From Tubulanus polymorphus (Eukaryota > Nemertea > Palaeonemertea > Tubulaniformes > Tubulanidae), in assembly GCF_964204645.1 (NCBI RefSeq), contig NC_134031.1, positions 3,703,001 to 3,767,000 on the forward strand: DNA of 64,000 bases. Direction: 5' to 3'. This document shows positions 35,536-44,952 of the stretch, one piece after another (within the stretch, counting starts at the first letter, position 1; each line of letters opens with the position of its first letter). Made by a program: the position numbers and the translations under genes. A model generated the notes under the pieces. It ran no database searches and was not told the DNA's origin. It saw only the letters and a program-made list of their open reading frames with translations.

Positions 35536-36747
35536 ATGACGAACCTAATCGAGTTAGCGTCGACATGCTTTCGAACGTTCATCGACGGACTCGAACTGCT
35601 CGGCAACATTGTCGGTTTCGTGCTTCGCGTCAACTACATCGTCGTCGTGAGCACAATAGAGGGCATCGTTTCGATTGCCGCAGCCGCGAAAAAATCCGTC
35701 TGCACGTTCGCGTTCGCCTGCGTCGACACGGTGGACTCGGCGTTTCGTTTGTGTCAGGACGTCATCAATTTACTGACAGATTTCGTAAATTTCGTCGTTA
35801 GTTTCGCGCAGTCGTGTATTTCGTTGGCGGAGTTGATTTGTTGTTGTATTTGGAACGCGGGTGTCGTCGTGTGGAATGCCACACACAGAATTTGTTTGGC
35901 CGGTAATTCGCATTTTTCCGTCGTTTATGAGACAATCGAATCTGGGTCTAGTTTACTGGTGAACACGTTTTTACGCGCGTGCGGTCACGCTTACGAATAC
36001 GCGGCGTTTCTCTCGGATGCCGCTCGACGAAACGCCTATGCGACTCTGACGGCGGCCATCTTGTGTTTAAGACAGTGCATGTATTACGTGTTGAATTATG
36101 CGTCCGCGCTTACAGACGCCGCATTTCAGAAGGTGGTCGCTGCGATCGAAGTTTGCGAAATCGGTGCTTCAAGACTCTTCGCGAATTTATCTCGCACATC
36201 TGTCGGTTTATGCGAGTCGGTTTATGCCTCGGTGTCGCATGTTTATACGGTCGTGCTGCCCGGAATTCCGTTGGACGTTTACGCCACAGTCGCCATATTA
36301 CTGTTAGTCGTCGTTTTACACCGGTGCGCGTCGGAGCATTTAGAAGCTCGCGGATTCAGCTTCCCATCGTTGAACGTGTTCACGCGAACCGACGCGCGGC
36401 ATGCGCAAACTCATAGAGTAGCGGACGAGGTGACCGAATCGGATCGTGACAATTCCGACGAGGACGATGAGTTCACTCAGCAGCAGACGCGTCACGAAAC
36501 CTGCCCGGTTTTGAATCCGAGCGAAATGTCTCAATCGGAGCTCACCCGAGCTCTCGAACAGGAACAGGATCGACAGTTGTGCGTGATATGTCGTTGCGAG
36601 CCGAAATCAGTGCTACTTCTGCCGTGTAGACACATGTGCCTGTGCGGGGTTTGCGCCAGACACATCAGCCGTTCAACTCATTACAATCAACGAATATGTC
36701 CTCTCTGTCGGTCGCAGTTGGAGGCAGTTATGAATGTTTACGTGTAA
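35536..36747 (+). CDS. RNF26: RING-finger E3 ubiquitin ligase RNF26, single exon
   Basis: A 403-residue, intronless frame. Residues 1-265 are dominated by hydrophobic and Cys/Ala-rich stretches (about 20-60, 75-115 and a strong segment TVAILLLVVVL at 251-261), consistent with several membrane spans; residues 285-345 are an acidic, Gln/Thr-rich linker. The C-terminal RING has ligands C349, C352, C364, H366, C370, C373, C388 and C391, with CVICR, LLLPCRHMCLCGVC and RICPLCR, and ends in NVYV. The LLLPCRHxCLC block and NVY-type tail are characteristic of RNF26, an ER membrane ligase that organises perinuclear endosomes through SQSTM1 and modifies STING in vertebrates. The start is the first in-frame Met. 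The human gene, as I recall, also has an uninterrupted coding exon. It is divergent from ANAPC2 and convergent with KDM8. Confidence 0.95.
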   Translation: MTNLIELASTCFRTFIDGLELLGNIVGFVLRVNYIVVVSTIEGIVSIAAAAKKSVCTFAFACVDTVDSAFRLCQDVINLLTDFVNFVVSFAQSCISLAELICCCIWNAGVVVWNATHRICLAGNSHFSVVYETIESGSSLLVNTFLRACGHAYEYAAFLSDAARRNAYATLTAAILCLRQCMYYVLNYASALTDAAFQKVVAAIEVCEIGASRLFANLSRTSVGLCESVYASVSHVYTVVLPGIPLDVYATVAILLLVVVLHRCASEHLEARGFSFPSLNVFTRTDARHAQTHRVADEVTESDRDNSDEDDEFTQQQTRHETCPVLNPSEMSQSELTRALEQEQDRQLCVICRCEPKSVLLLPCRHMCLCGVCARHISRSTHYNQRICPLCRSQLEAVMNVYV

Positions 36748-36761
36748 AAGTTTTTAATGCA

Positions 36762-37035
36762 GGGGTCAGCTGCACAGTTGTGGTTTAGATTAGGACCATA
36801 GCCGATCTAACAACTTTAGACTAGTCTTTGTTCGACCTTTTGGACTTAAGCCTCGACTTAGGCTCAGTTGCACGATCATGGTTTTGATTTAAGACCAGCC
36901 TTAATCAGAGTATCTTGGTTCCATAGCCAATCTAGCATCCTAAGACCAATCTAAAGATCGGAGTTTTAAATCTTTGGATTGGTCTTAAGTTGTTAGACCA
37001 CTTTTGTACTAAAGGCACCACTGTACAGCTAGACC
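36762..37035. mobile_element. Family D foldback MITE, compound copy
   Basis: Begins CAGGGGTCAGCTGCACAGTT just after RNF26 and contains a second internal start, CTCAGTTGCACGATCATGG, about 103 bp on. This suggests two copies or an internal duplication. Interior words GACCATAGCCGATCTAACAA and TTGGTCTTAAGTTGTTAGAC are typical of the family. It probably lies in the RNF26 3' UTR. Confidence 0.6.
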
Positions 37036-38099
37036 CAGTCGGACCCCGTCTAATGTATGTACATCAGTTGATTATCTAATCTAGTTTATTTATGTTCCAA
37101 ATATAGGCCTACATATAATGTATGTAAAATATGGTGTTCAATCTGTATTTCTCATAAACAGAATTAATTTTGTTGGTCCTAAATTATCTGAATTTAGCAG
37201 GGGTCTGCTGTAAAGCTATATGATTAAAGCTAGTTTAATGTAAACCTATTTACTTTACTAGGGTAAAAGAGGAAGACAATTTCTAAGCATATTCAAAGAC
37301 AAGCATTTAAAATGTTATTCTAAAGAGGTCTGCCACCTAGGATGTAATAGATGGATGATGTCTTCAATTGTTCCCATTAATTTTCAAAATGGGGCCGGTC
37401 CAGAGATTGCCATTAGTAATAATTCAAAAACTCAATGCCAGTAAATATAGTTTGTTTGACGGTTTTTGTTTTAAAAAAAAGAACTCATTGTCTTTGCCTC
37501 TTGCTGGGTTAGGCAATAAAAAGAATCATTGAATAAATAATCATCATCGAAGGTGCTTCGAGTCACTGTGCCATCATTCTGTACATTCATGCACGTCAGA
37601 CAATGCAAATTTGAATAAAAGCTTTATATTATATATGAATAGCATGTTTTTGTAGTGTTCTTGGATCCTCAAACTTCCACGCTTACAGATTCTTTATCTT
37701 ATTTGGATCAATAATCTAGCTGGCAATCGTACAAAGTATGGAATGGATTTCTCCGAAAGTACCTTCTTGGTGGCCTTATCCATATATACCTTAGGAGGTC
37801 AAGACTCAAGCCTGCAGAAAGTTGCATACTCCTTAGACTCGGCCTTACTCTGTACCATTTAACTCAGAAAAACATGCTCCACGTTGAACTCTATGAACAT
37901 TTCTGAAATTTTGTGAAATATTCTGTCCCAACCATGCAGAGTAAGGCGGAGTCACCCATACAACTCATTGGTGTATTTGGTACTGGTTAACTCGGAACTC
38001 CTTGTCACCAATTCTCAACTAAGTAATATATTTACAGACCCAACGTTACCAGTAGGCGGAGTCTTTAAACCAAAGCTAGGATATGAACAGCACATTACT

Positions 38100-38223
38100 C
38101 AGGAGCTGGTTGCACAGTCGTGGCTCAAATCCAAAATTGTTCTGAAATCTTAACACTGGTCTTATATTGGCTATAGTCTTTGACTGGTCTTAAGTTTATG
38201 CCATGACTATGCAACTGGCCTCG
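38100..38223. mobile_element. Family D foldback MITE, full copy
   Basis: About 124 bp from CAGGAGCTGGTTGCACAGTC to ATGACTATGCAACTGGCCTC. The two ends are inverted relative to each other (GGTTGCACAGTCGTGGC against GCCATGACTATGCAAC). It lies just downstream of the KDM8 stop codon. Confidence 0.65.
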
Positions 38224-38339
38224 GGACATAATTCCCACCACTTTATAATATATACGAGAATCCTTAGATTTAATCCCTCGAATGACACCCGATTAGAACT
38301 AACAGAAATGAGAACATATATACTTTCCTAGAGCTGAAT

Positions 38340-39608
38340 TTATTTCCACCAGAAACTCACAGAAAAACTAACACTGAGTGATTTTATAAAATGCCAATAT
38401 TTCGGCGGAATGTACAACATATCTCCCGGTCTCAGTACGCCTTCTTTCACCGTCGTTTTCCGATAAAGCGGAAACGTTTCGAAATCGGGATTTTCGACGT
38501 CGACGCGACTTGTATTATTCAAAAGCGTCTCGTCGTGTGGATAAAGAAATCGCGATTGTTCCGGCGGGAAAAGTTTCACGAATTTCTCGCCGACAACTTG
38601 CGCCAGGAAGTTACGTTTCGGGTCGTGGTGCAGCGGAGAAACGGTACCGCTCGGACCGAACCAGGCGTTTATATCGACGTCTTCGTCGGTCGAGTCCCCG
38701 AGGCAACAATACGTCGGCACGACGATATCGCGGCGTAATTCGGGTATCTGATCGAATAACTGATGCTGCGCGAGATACGCGATTTTCGAAGCGCGACCCG
38801 GTTCGACGAATTCCTCGATGAATTCGCGTACGCTCATCAGTTTTTGCGACCAGTTTTCGTCGGTGTATTTGGAACCGATTTCGACCGGTACGATCCGGCA
38901 TCCGCACGTACGCTTCAAATAATGCACGCACCATTTCCGATCGCCGTCGAACGCCGGCCAGAAATCGATACAATCGGTCAAAATAACCGGTTCGCCGCGA
39001 TCCATGAAATTAGTTCGAAAATATTCCAACGACGGACAGGACAAACGCGTAATTCGGTTCGTAAGTTTTAATAATTCGTCCGCGCTTTCTAACTTGGCGC
39101 GTTTCGCGTGGCAAGCGCACGGCTCGCGCGAAACCGAATTTCGCATGATGTACGCCTGAAGAGCGGAGACGATATTTCGCAACGCGTTCTCGATGACCGG
39201 CGCGCCCATTATCAATCCACGATCGCAAGTTTCGACCGCTTCGGAATAGTCGTAAAACGTCTCGGTATCGACGTGAGAAGAATGCTCGACCTTCAAACAT
39301 TGACACAGAGCTTTCACCGTCGATAAGAAAGTGTAGAAATAACGCCAATCATCCGCTACGTCATTCCAATGTCCGGTGTTTAGCTTTTCCCAAACGATGT
39401 CCAGTAGAACGTCGCAGTACTGGATGCAGTTTTGCGAATCGGCGATGCAAAACAATTCACTATTGGAGAACTTGCTGAAAAGTTTCATGGCGCGGTAGTA
39501 CATCGCAGCTCCGACAATTTCACGGTTTATCGATTTTTGAAACTCGGTCGCGAAATGCGGATATGACTCATTCGCGAATACACCGTTCATGACGGCCGGT
39601 AACTTCAT
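38340..39608 (-). CDS. KDM8: JmjC-domain oxygenase KDM8/JMJD5, single exon
   Basis: A 422-residue product from the Met at 39608 (human about 416). The frame runs 37 codons further upstream to 39719, but that part has no family similarity and the Met before KLPAVMNGVF is the better start. The N-terminal helical part includes WEKLNTGHW and CDRGLIMGAPV. The C-terminal JmjC domain has YLAQHQLFDQIPELR, INAWFGPSGTVSPLHHD and PGDMLYIPPKYWHF, and ends SFSVSFWW. Predicted Fe(II) ligands are H327 and D329 (SPLHHDP) and H406 (KYWHF), so the 2-oxoglutarate oxygenase site is intact. The family hydroxylates arginine in RCCD1 and RPS6; histone demethylation is disputed. The coding sequence has no intron, unlike the multi-exon human gene. 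A minus-strand AATAAA overlaps the stop codon. Confidence 0.95.
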   Translation of the reverse strand: MKLPAVMNGVFANESYPHFATEFQKSINREIVGAAMYYRAMKLFSKFSNSELFCIADSQNCIQYCDVLLDIVWEKLNTGHWNDVADDWRYFYTFLSTVKALCQCLKVEHSSHVDTETFYDYSEAVETCDRGLIMGAPVIENALRNIVSALQAYIMRNSVSREPCACHAKRAKLESADELLKLTNRITRLSCPSLEYFRTNFMDRGEPVILTDCIDFWPAFDGDRKWCVHYLKRTCGCRIVPVEIGSKYTDENWSQKLMSVREFIEEFVEPGRASKIAYLAQHQLFDQIPELRRDIVVPTYCCLGDSTDEDVDINAWFGPSGTVSPLHHDPKRNFLAQVVGEKFVKLFPPEQSRFLYPHDETLLNNTSRVDVENPDFETFPLYRKTTVKEGVLRPGDMLYIPPKYWHFIKSLSVSFSVSFWWK

Positions 39609-40304
39609 CTTTTCAAGGTTTATGAACTGCTGAAGAACTAAAAATTTTTTTTTTCTAGCTAGGGCGGGGTTAGCTTCAAAAAAATATGAGCAGCAAAGTA
39701 TTATTTCCCCCACAAACAAAAAGATAGTTTTTTGACCTATCCGTTTTTCAATTCGTTCAAAACTTACATCATCACCAAACAGGTTGTAGGTACTACTAAT
39801 AAAACGTACTTAGACTTGATTAAATTCACTTGTATTTACATTTTCAATAGGCCTAATCAAATTTTTCCCACGGCTCCGCGACCTTGATTAACTTACGGAG
39901 CATTCCTTGAACTTGCTTGAAAGGCGAATTCATAGGAGCACGCCATTTTACATCTTCGCTCAAGCGAGGATGGACTTGCAGTCCAATTGAATGAAGCATA
40001 TTCTCTGAAACCCCAGTGTAAACTCATTTGAACTCCAGGGAACCGAGTGTCATCGAGGCCACTTACAGGTGCGGGGAAATTTTGGGGCCAAATACAGAAA
40101 TACTCAAGTCATCAATGAGAGAATATTCCTAAAACCTCTCCAAGATACACCTGAAAATGTCTAATCAGAAATAACACCATCAATCACTCTGGAAAAATCT
40201 TTTTTGCACAACCAACCATCCATGAAATAATTTCCTTCCCTAAGCCTTCATGAGAAATAATCGGAGCAAAAAATCCTACACACAAATTTTCACGTAAATC
40301 AAGA
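39609..40304. other. Intergenic, KDM8 5' side to RPL28 3' side
   Basis: Holds the KDM8 promoter on the minus strand. No recognisable exon or repeat family. KDM8 and RPL28 lie in the same orientation, so this 0.7 kb contains both the RPL28 3' end and KDM8 control sequences. Confidence 0.4.
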
Positions 40305-40310
40305 TTTATT
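40305..40310 (-). terminator. RPL28 polyadenylation signal
   Basis: AATAAA on the minus strand 19 bp after the RPL28 stop codon, consistent with the very short 3' UTRs of ribosomal protein genes. Confidence 0.65.
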
Positions 40311-40329
40311 TTAGAAGTTCAGTACAAGT

Positions 40330-41997
40330 TTATTCTCTCTTCTTTTTGTGAGCTTTCTTCGCGACCACCGGTTTCTGGCTCTGTAGGATAGCACTAGCTC
40401 TTCTCAGCGCAGCCTGCAAATAAACAAAACGTTTTATCAAACCGTTACTCGGGGAATATGAAATTCCCAGATATTTCCCCTAGACCAAAAATTTCATTAT
40501 GAAATCACAAGTGCTCAGTCGGGGGCTGTTTCTTATCACCTTCCGTATGTCGTTGATCAACAATAAGAACAAAAATTTCAAATCCCTGACTATTCTGTGA
40601 TTAACAAGTCAGAATTCCCTATCTGTGGACACCCTTATACAGTGAACCCCCGATAAACCACCACCCTCGTCTACCACCAGGTTTTCTCAATGTACATCTC
40701 AATATAAATACACAATAAAACATCCTGATATACCGCCATACTCTCTATACCGCCAAAATCGTTAAGCACTGATGTGGGCGGTATATTGGGGGTTGACTGT
40801 AGTTGTTAAATATGGTCTCACCATTTTAAGTCCACGTCTATCTTTGCTTTTAGAGATGGTTTTGCTGATCGTAGCGAAAGTACGTCTGGCGTCTTTCTTC
40901 AGTTCCACGCGGGCCATCGACTTGGATGGTTTTCTGCCACCTACAAAACAATCATTCATCTTAAATTTTAGAAAATACAAAGAACAGGGTCTGGAAAAGG
41001 ATCACTAAGGCACGTTTTGATAGGTCTCTAAAGAGACACAGGAATTTTCTTGCGGCATGTTATGACCGGAATTCTTTTTTTAACCACTTTACCGATTGTG
41101 GATTAGCATAATCTTTTACATGGCTGATACATGGCTGCTAGAGAGTTAGTTATCCGGAATTAATCAAAATTTAGCTTCATTCTCACTATCGATCAATGGC
41201 TTAGTACCGGTATGTACTAGCTCAATCGCGATCAAGGGGTAACTTTATCTCTTAAGTGGCTGATCCTTCATATTCAACTGTTGTTGGATATTTGCTCTTA
41301 TCTCTGCCCAATTTTTAACAATGGCTAATTCATTACTAGTGTATTTATTGTCAAATGTGACATAATTGAATGGTAGCAACTTGGGGCAGCACAGTATGTC
41401 CGCTGTGTCAGCGAACGTGTTCAGTCAGAGCTTACTGATATTTTTCACACGTACCTCGAGCTTTCTTCGTAACGATCACTACACCCTTGCCATCTTTAGC
41501 GGCTTCTACACCAAAAGTTTGTTTGTGGATCAGTCCGTTGTATTTGAAGGAGTTTTTGCCTTTTAAATTGTTCGCCTCCTGGAATAGAAAGATTATCAGT
41601 GAAAAACTTGTTGAAGCACAAAAATTTCAGAAGAGCCTAAAAAGTGATGGAATTTTTGTTAGGAATAGTATGATGATTATAACACCCATGTATCCATATG
41701 AGTTAGGATTAGGGAGTTAAGGTGCGAGGGACAGAAGGGTAGACAAGGGCTTCGATCTGGAGTTGCAGGGCAAGGAAGGATAGGCTGTAAGAATCACGGC
41801 AGGGTTTGAGAATCACGAATAGTGTAAGAATTTGGCCAAGGAATTAAGGGGGCAATTTGTTTTTTTTTTACTTTTCGAAAAACAACAAATACTACGTCAA
41901 ATTTAATACTTACAGTCGTGAAACTGCAACCTCGTGCTCCTTTCCTGAGGAATGCTGAATTATTCCTGATGATCGCCCAAGTCAAATGTGAAGACAT
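40330..41997 (-). CDS. RPL28: Cytosolic 60S ribosomal protein L28 (eL28), 4 coding exons, complete
   Basis: Coding exons on the minus strand: 41997-41914, 41578-41455, 40940-40822, 40413-40330. All GT-AG with matching phases; total 411 nt, 136 residues (human 137). Sequence blocks [40 protein letters not shown], then [27 protein letters not shown] and [20 protein letters not shown] align along the full human protein. It is a basic component of the large ribosomal subunit present in most eukaryotes but absent from budding yeast. Intron 3 contains a 160-bp TA-flanked MITE only 20 bp from the exon 3 donor. Divergent from RANGRF, start codons 936 bp apart; a non-coding first exon is plausible but I cannot place it. 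Confidence 0.97.
40640..40799. mobile_element. 160-bp TA-flanked MITE in RPL28 intron 3
   Basis: The terminal inverted repeats are CAGTGAACCCCCGATAAACC at the left and the inverse of GGCGGTATATTGGGGGTTGA then CTG at the right, flanked on both sides by TA (40638-40639 and 40800-40801). CAGT-type ends with an AACCCCC motif and TA duplication fit pogo/Tigger-like elements of the Tc1/mariner superfamily. The interior repeats the ACCGCCA theme (GATATACCGCCATA, CTATACCGCCAAAA). No coding capacity. Confidence 0.75.
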
Positions 41998-42933
41998 TTT
42001 GCCGTTTCTTGTGTCTGAAATGTGTATAGAGAAAATATTTTAAGTCATCAGCAACGGATAACAATATCAACCCAATCACGATCTAAACAGAGCACATAAT
42101 TTTATAACTCAAACTTTCAATTTGAATTCTGGAATTGAATCTAGATTTAGTCGATTATTTCAATATCCTAATTACCATATAACAGCAGAGCAATAACATC
42201 TTAAGGTGAATAGTTTATGTACCGATGCGACCTAAAACCCTTAACCGTTTAGTACCAACTCCCACCAGCAGGGTTCCTTACAGTTATACTATTATTGGGT
42301 ACGTCCAGCTTGATGGGTAGGCATCCTCTCCATCATCATGGACAGGACGACGGAGCTTGCCGCCGTGCCGTTTGAGGCAAATTCGGAAATTTACGCTTAA
42401 GGCTCAAGAAATGAAATATCATCAATATTTCCACTGCTGGTAGTTTTGATAAATAATGTGAGATGATTAATAAGGACCACATGAAATGCCATGAAGAGCA
42501 ATAGACATATTGGGGAACTATTTTCGCAACCAGAGCCAGGACGGGGAAATTTCCTCTTTACGGTCGACGAAAATTCTACTTTCCGAATATCGCAGACATC
42601 GGTAAACCGATTCATTTCATAGCTTGGAAAATGTGGAACATGAATCTACATTCTAAAGACCGAAACTCGGTAATTCTAGGCAGATTTCGGGTAAATTTCA
42701 ACACACGTGTACCTGAGATATACTACAGCCTAACCGAACAACACTCAAAAAGAATCGCCGGAAGTGCACGAAATCGGTGCGCGACTCCGATAAAGGACGG
42801 CTCCGAAAATATTAAAATCGCCCACATCAGTTCAATGCTCAATTAACTAGCTTTATTGACCATAATTACATTTCGCAATCATTCGTTACTCGCGCCTCCA
42901 TCAAAGAGGATTTACTGAATATAAAAGGCTAAA
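41998..42933. promoter_or_regulatory. Head-to-head intergenic region, RPL28 / RANGRF
   Basis: 936 bp between divergent start codons. No canonical TATA box is evident. Frames of about 70 codons on each strand have no motif. Confidence 0.5.
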
Positions 42934-44250
42934 ATGACCAAAACTCAGCCCTTATTCGGAGGTGCCTTATCTGTCAATCTGCCCAACACAATCGTTGATG
43001 CCAGGTAAGATTAGCCTGAATGAACAGATGAATATTTCGGCCCTACCTACGATCAAGTTAATAATTGCGGCCAATTCAATTCTGTTTTTATTGATCATGA
43101 AATTAATGTAGTCTAGAATAAATCAGATTTCACCTTTTTACGTAAAGTTGAAAGAAGGGTTCATCTTTGTATGATATATCTTGCATACTTTTTAGTTGCC
43201 GATATTGTTCAGGCGCCATGTTTTTGTCTACTGTCTAAATTTTTGCATCTGATTTTCTACTTTTACAGCGATGTTCGACAAATACCAGACAATCAAGAAG
43301 TGTTCATGAACAACTTCGACCAAACGATGATCGTTGAAATATTGGAATATGTTCAAGAACCTGATGAACAGGCATTAAAGTAAGCTATCCCTATCTTAGT
43401 TTTACCAAATTTTCAAATCTGAAAATTATTATAAATTTATTGTACCGCTCCTATTTTTGTTTCGCAGGACACATTTCTACGATATAACTCAAACCGGTGA
43501 TGAAGGCACGGGGATTGAAATTTTAAACGCGGAAAAAGTTGAATCCTATTCAATGACTCAGTAAGTTTTGGGAATTGCGAAAATTTCCCATTCTTTTTAA
43601 AGGAATTATTTTGAGTCTCTGTTTTGTTTTCCTACTCAAGGTGCAGCGGTGTTTATTACATCAGCGGAAAATCTCACGTCGCCAAATTCAAAGAAGACGC
43701 CCGTAACGAAGTGGAAACTCATATAGCTATGTTTCGTCTGCCGCAATTCACTACAGATATCCTCATTAACTTCACATCGTCTTGTTTAATAAAGTAAGTC
43801 AATATTATCAGAACTCGCGGAGAAAGCATACGTACTTACCATATTTTTAAAGCTATTCTAAATGAAACTTGGTACATATTATCAGGGATCTTATACTGCA
43901 GCACATTCCAAATACCATGTGACTTGGGGACCTATGCCTTAAGTTGAAATTGAAGCCACTACTAGCAAACCTGCTAACTTTCCTATACTAGATAATCCTA
44001 TTGTTCTAAGTCGTCATGGAAATATTCAAATCCTCAAAATTGCTAAAATTTTTGAGAAAATAAACATTAAAGATTGATGTTTATCACATGCATGCCAATC
44101 CCAATAACTTTGAACTGTTTTTTTTGCAGCCCTGAAAGCAGTAGTTATAAACAAGTAGATGCAGCTGGAATGTCTCAGAGATGGACGATTGAAGATTTCA
44201 CCCGAGCTGTCTCGTCTCTTACCCTTATCGATGCCGGGCTGTTCGGATAA
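42934..44250 (+). CDS. RANGRF: Ran guanine nucleotide release factor (MOG1), 5 exons, complete
   Basis: Coding exons: 42934-43004, 43269-43379, 43468-43560, 43641-43793, 44130-44250. All introns are GT-AG and every one is in phase 2, giving 549 nt and 182 residues (human 186). Blocks PLFGGALSVNLPNTIVDASD, VRQIPDNQEVF, FDQTMIVEILEYVQ, RLPQFTTDILINFTSSC and SSLTLIDAGLFG align with MOG1. MOG1 binds Ran, promotes release of GTP/GDP and so assists nuclear transport; in vertebrates it also aids surface trafficking of the cardiac sodium channel. The start Met immediately precedes the conserved PLFGGA block. It is convergent with MRPS22. Confidence 0.95.
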
Positions 44251-44316
44251 TTTCAATCTATTTTCCAAGATTGTTCCATGTTTTTATATTGTACTTTAGT
44301 TAATGTATTTTCACAA

Positions 44317-44322
44317 AATAAA
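44317..44322 (+). terminator. RANGRF polyadenylation signal
   Basis: AATAAA 66 bp after the RANGRF stop codon, the first canonical signal downstream on the plus strand. Confidence 0.6.
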
Positions 44323-44952
44323 CCACCAACTTATTGTTTGATATAAAAATCTTTTCGTTCCATATACAAACACTTAAAACTTGCCAGCCAAACCGGGCCT
44401 GTCAAAATCGTTCAGAGTTAAGTGAAAGTCTGAGTTAAAGACTTGGGAAAATACTTAAGGAAGTCCAAAAATGATTTGGTTTTTGTCTACAATTAGGCGC
44501 GGCCAAGTTGTTTGGCCAACGAGAATTTCCAGCTCAAACCTGTACCTGCTCGAGAGGATTCCTAAAACACCCAATTCAACAATTTCTTTGGCACATCCTG
44601 TAGGATTTTTTAAGACCAGTGAAGAACTATGACAATATGCTGACCTGACTACAGCTACTATCGGAGCTCTTTTCGAGCTCAACCACTTCAAAAAAATTAT
44701 CAAAGTACTCAAATAATTTCTAGTTAATTTTCCATGAAACGACTATTTTTTTAAATGAAATAACTGCAAACTACCACAAATAGATATAAAAGGTAATCTG
44801 GTCTGCACATGATGAAACCCAGTGACTATTTATTTTAGATATTTATTTACAACTTGCTGTACAATTCATCAAGTCCTGAACTACAGTCTACGTTAAAGTA
44901 CACAGTTCAGTTAACACACAGATAATTAAAGTTAGAAAATCTTGACCTATTT
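44323..44952. other. Convergent 3' region, RANGRF / MRPS22
   Basis: Minus-strand AATAAA candidates for MRPS22 lie at 44829-44834 and 44842-44847, about 105-125 bp beyond its stop codon. An 85-codon minus frame at 44455-44712 has no motif and is not supported. Confidence 0.5.

Larger units (their letters stand above)
36748..38338. other. RNF26 / KDM8 tail-to-tail intergenic region
   Basis: Contains RNF26 3' sequence, two family D copies (separate entries) and AATAAA candidates at 37515 and 37614 on the plus strand. No additional exon recognised; the 61-codon plus frame at 37968-38153 runs into a family D copy and is not supported. Confidence 0.5.

Noticed and set aside
35565-36534. Additional frames within RNF26
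   Set aside because: Out-of-frame shadows of the RNF26 coding sequence, which has the RING motif in the called frame.
38391-39348. Several 70-120 codon frames on both strands inside KDM8
   Set aside because: Shadows of the KDM8 coding sequence, whose JmjC motifs are unambiguous on the minus strand.
39609-39719. 37-residue N-terminal extension of KDM8
   Set aside because: The frame is open but unlike the family; the Met at 39608 leads directly into the conserved helical region and gives the normal family length.
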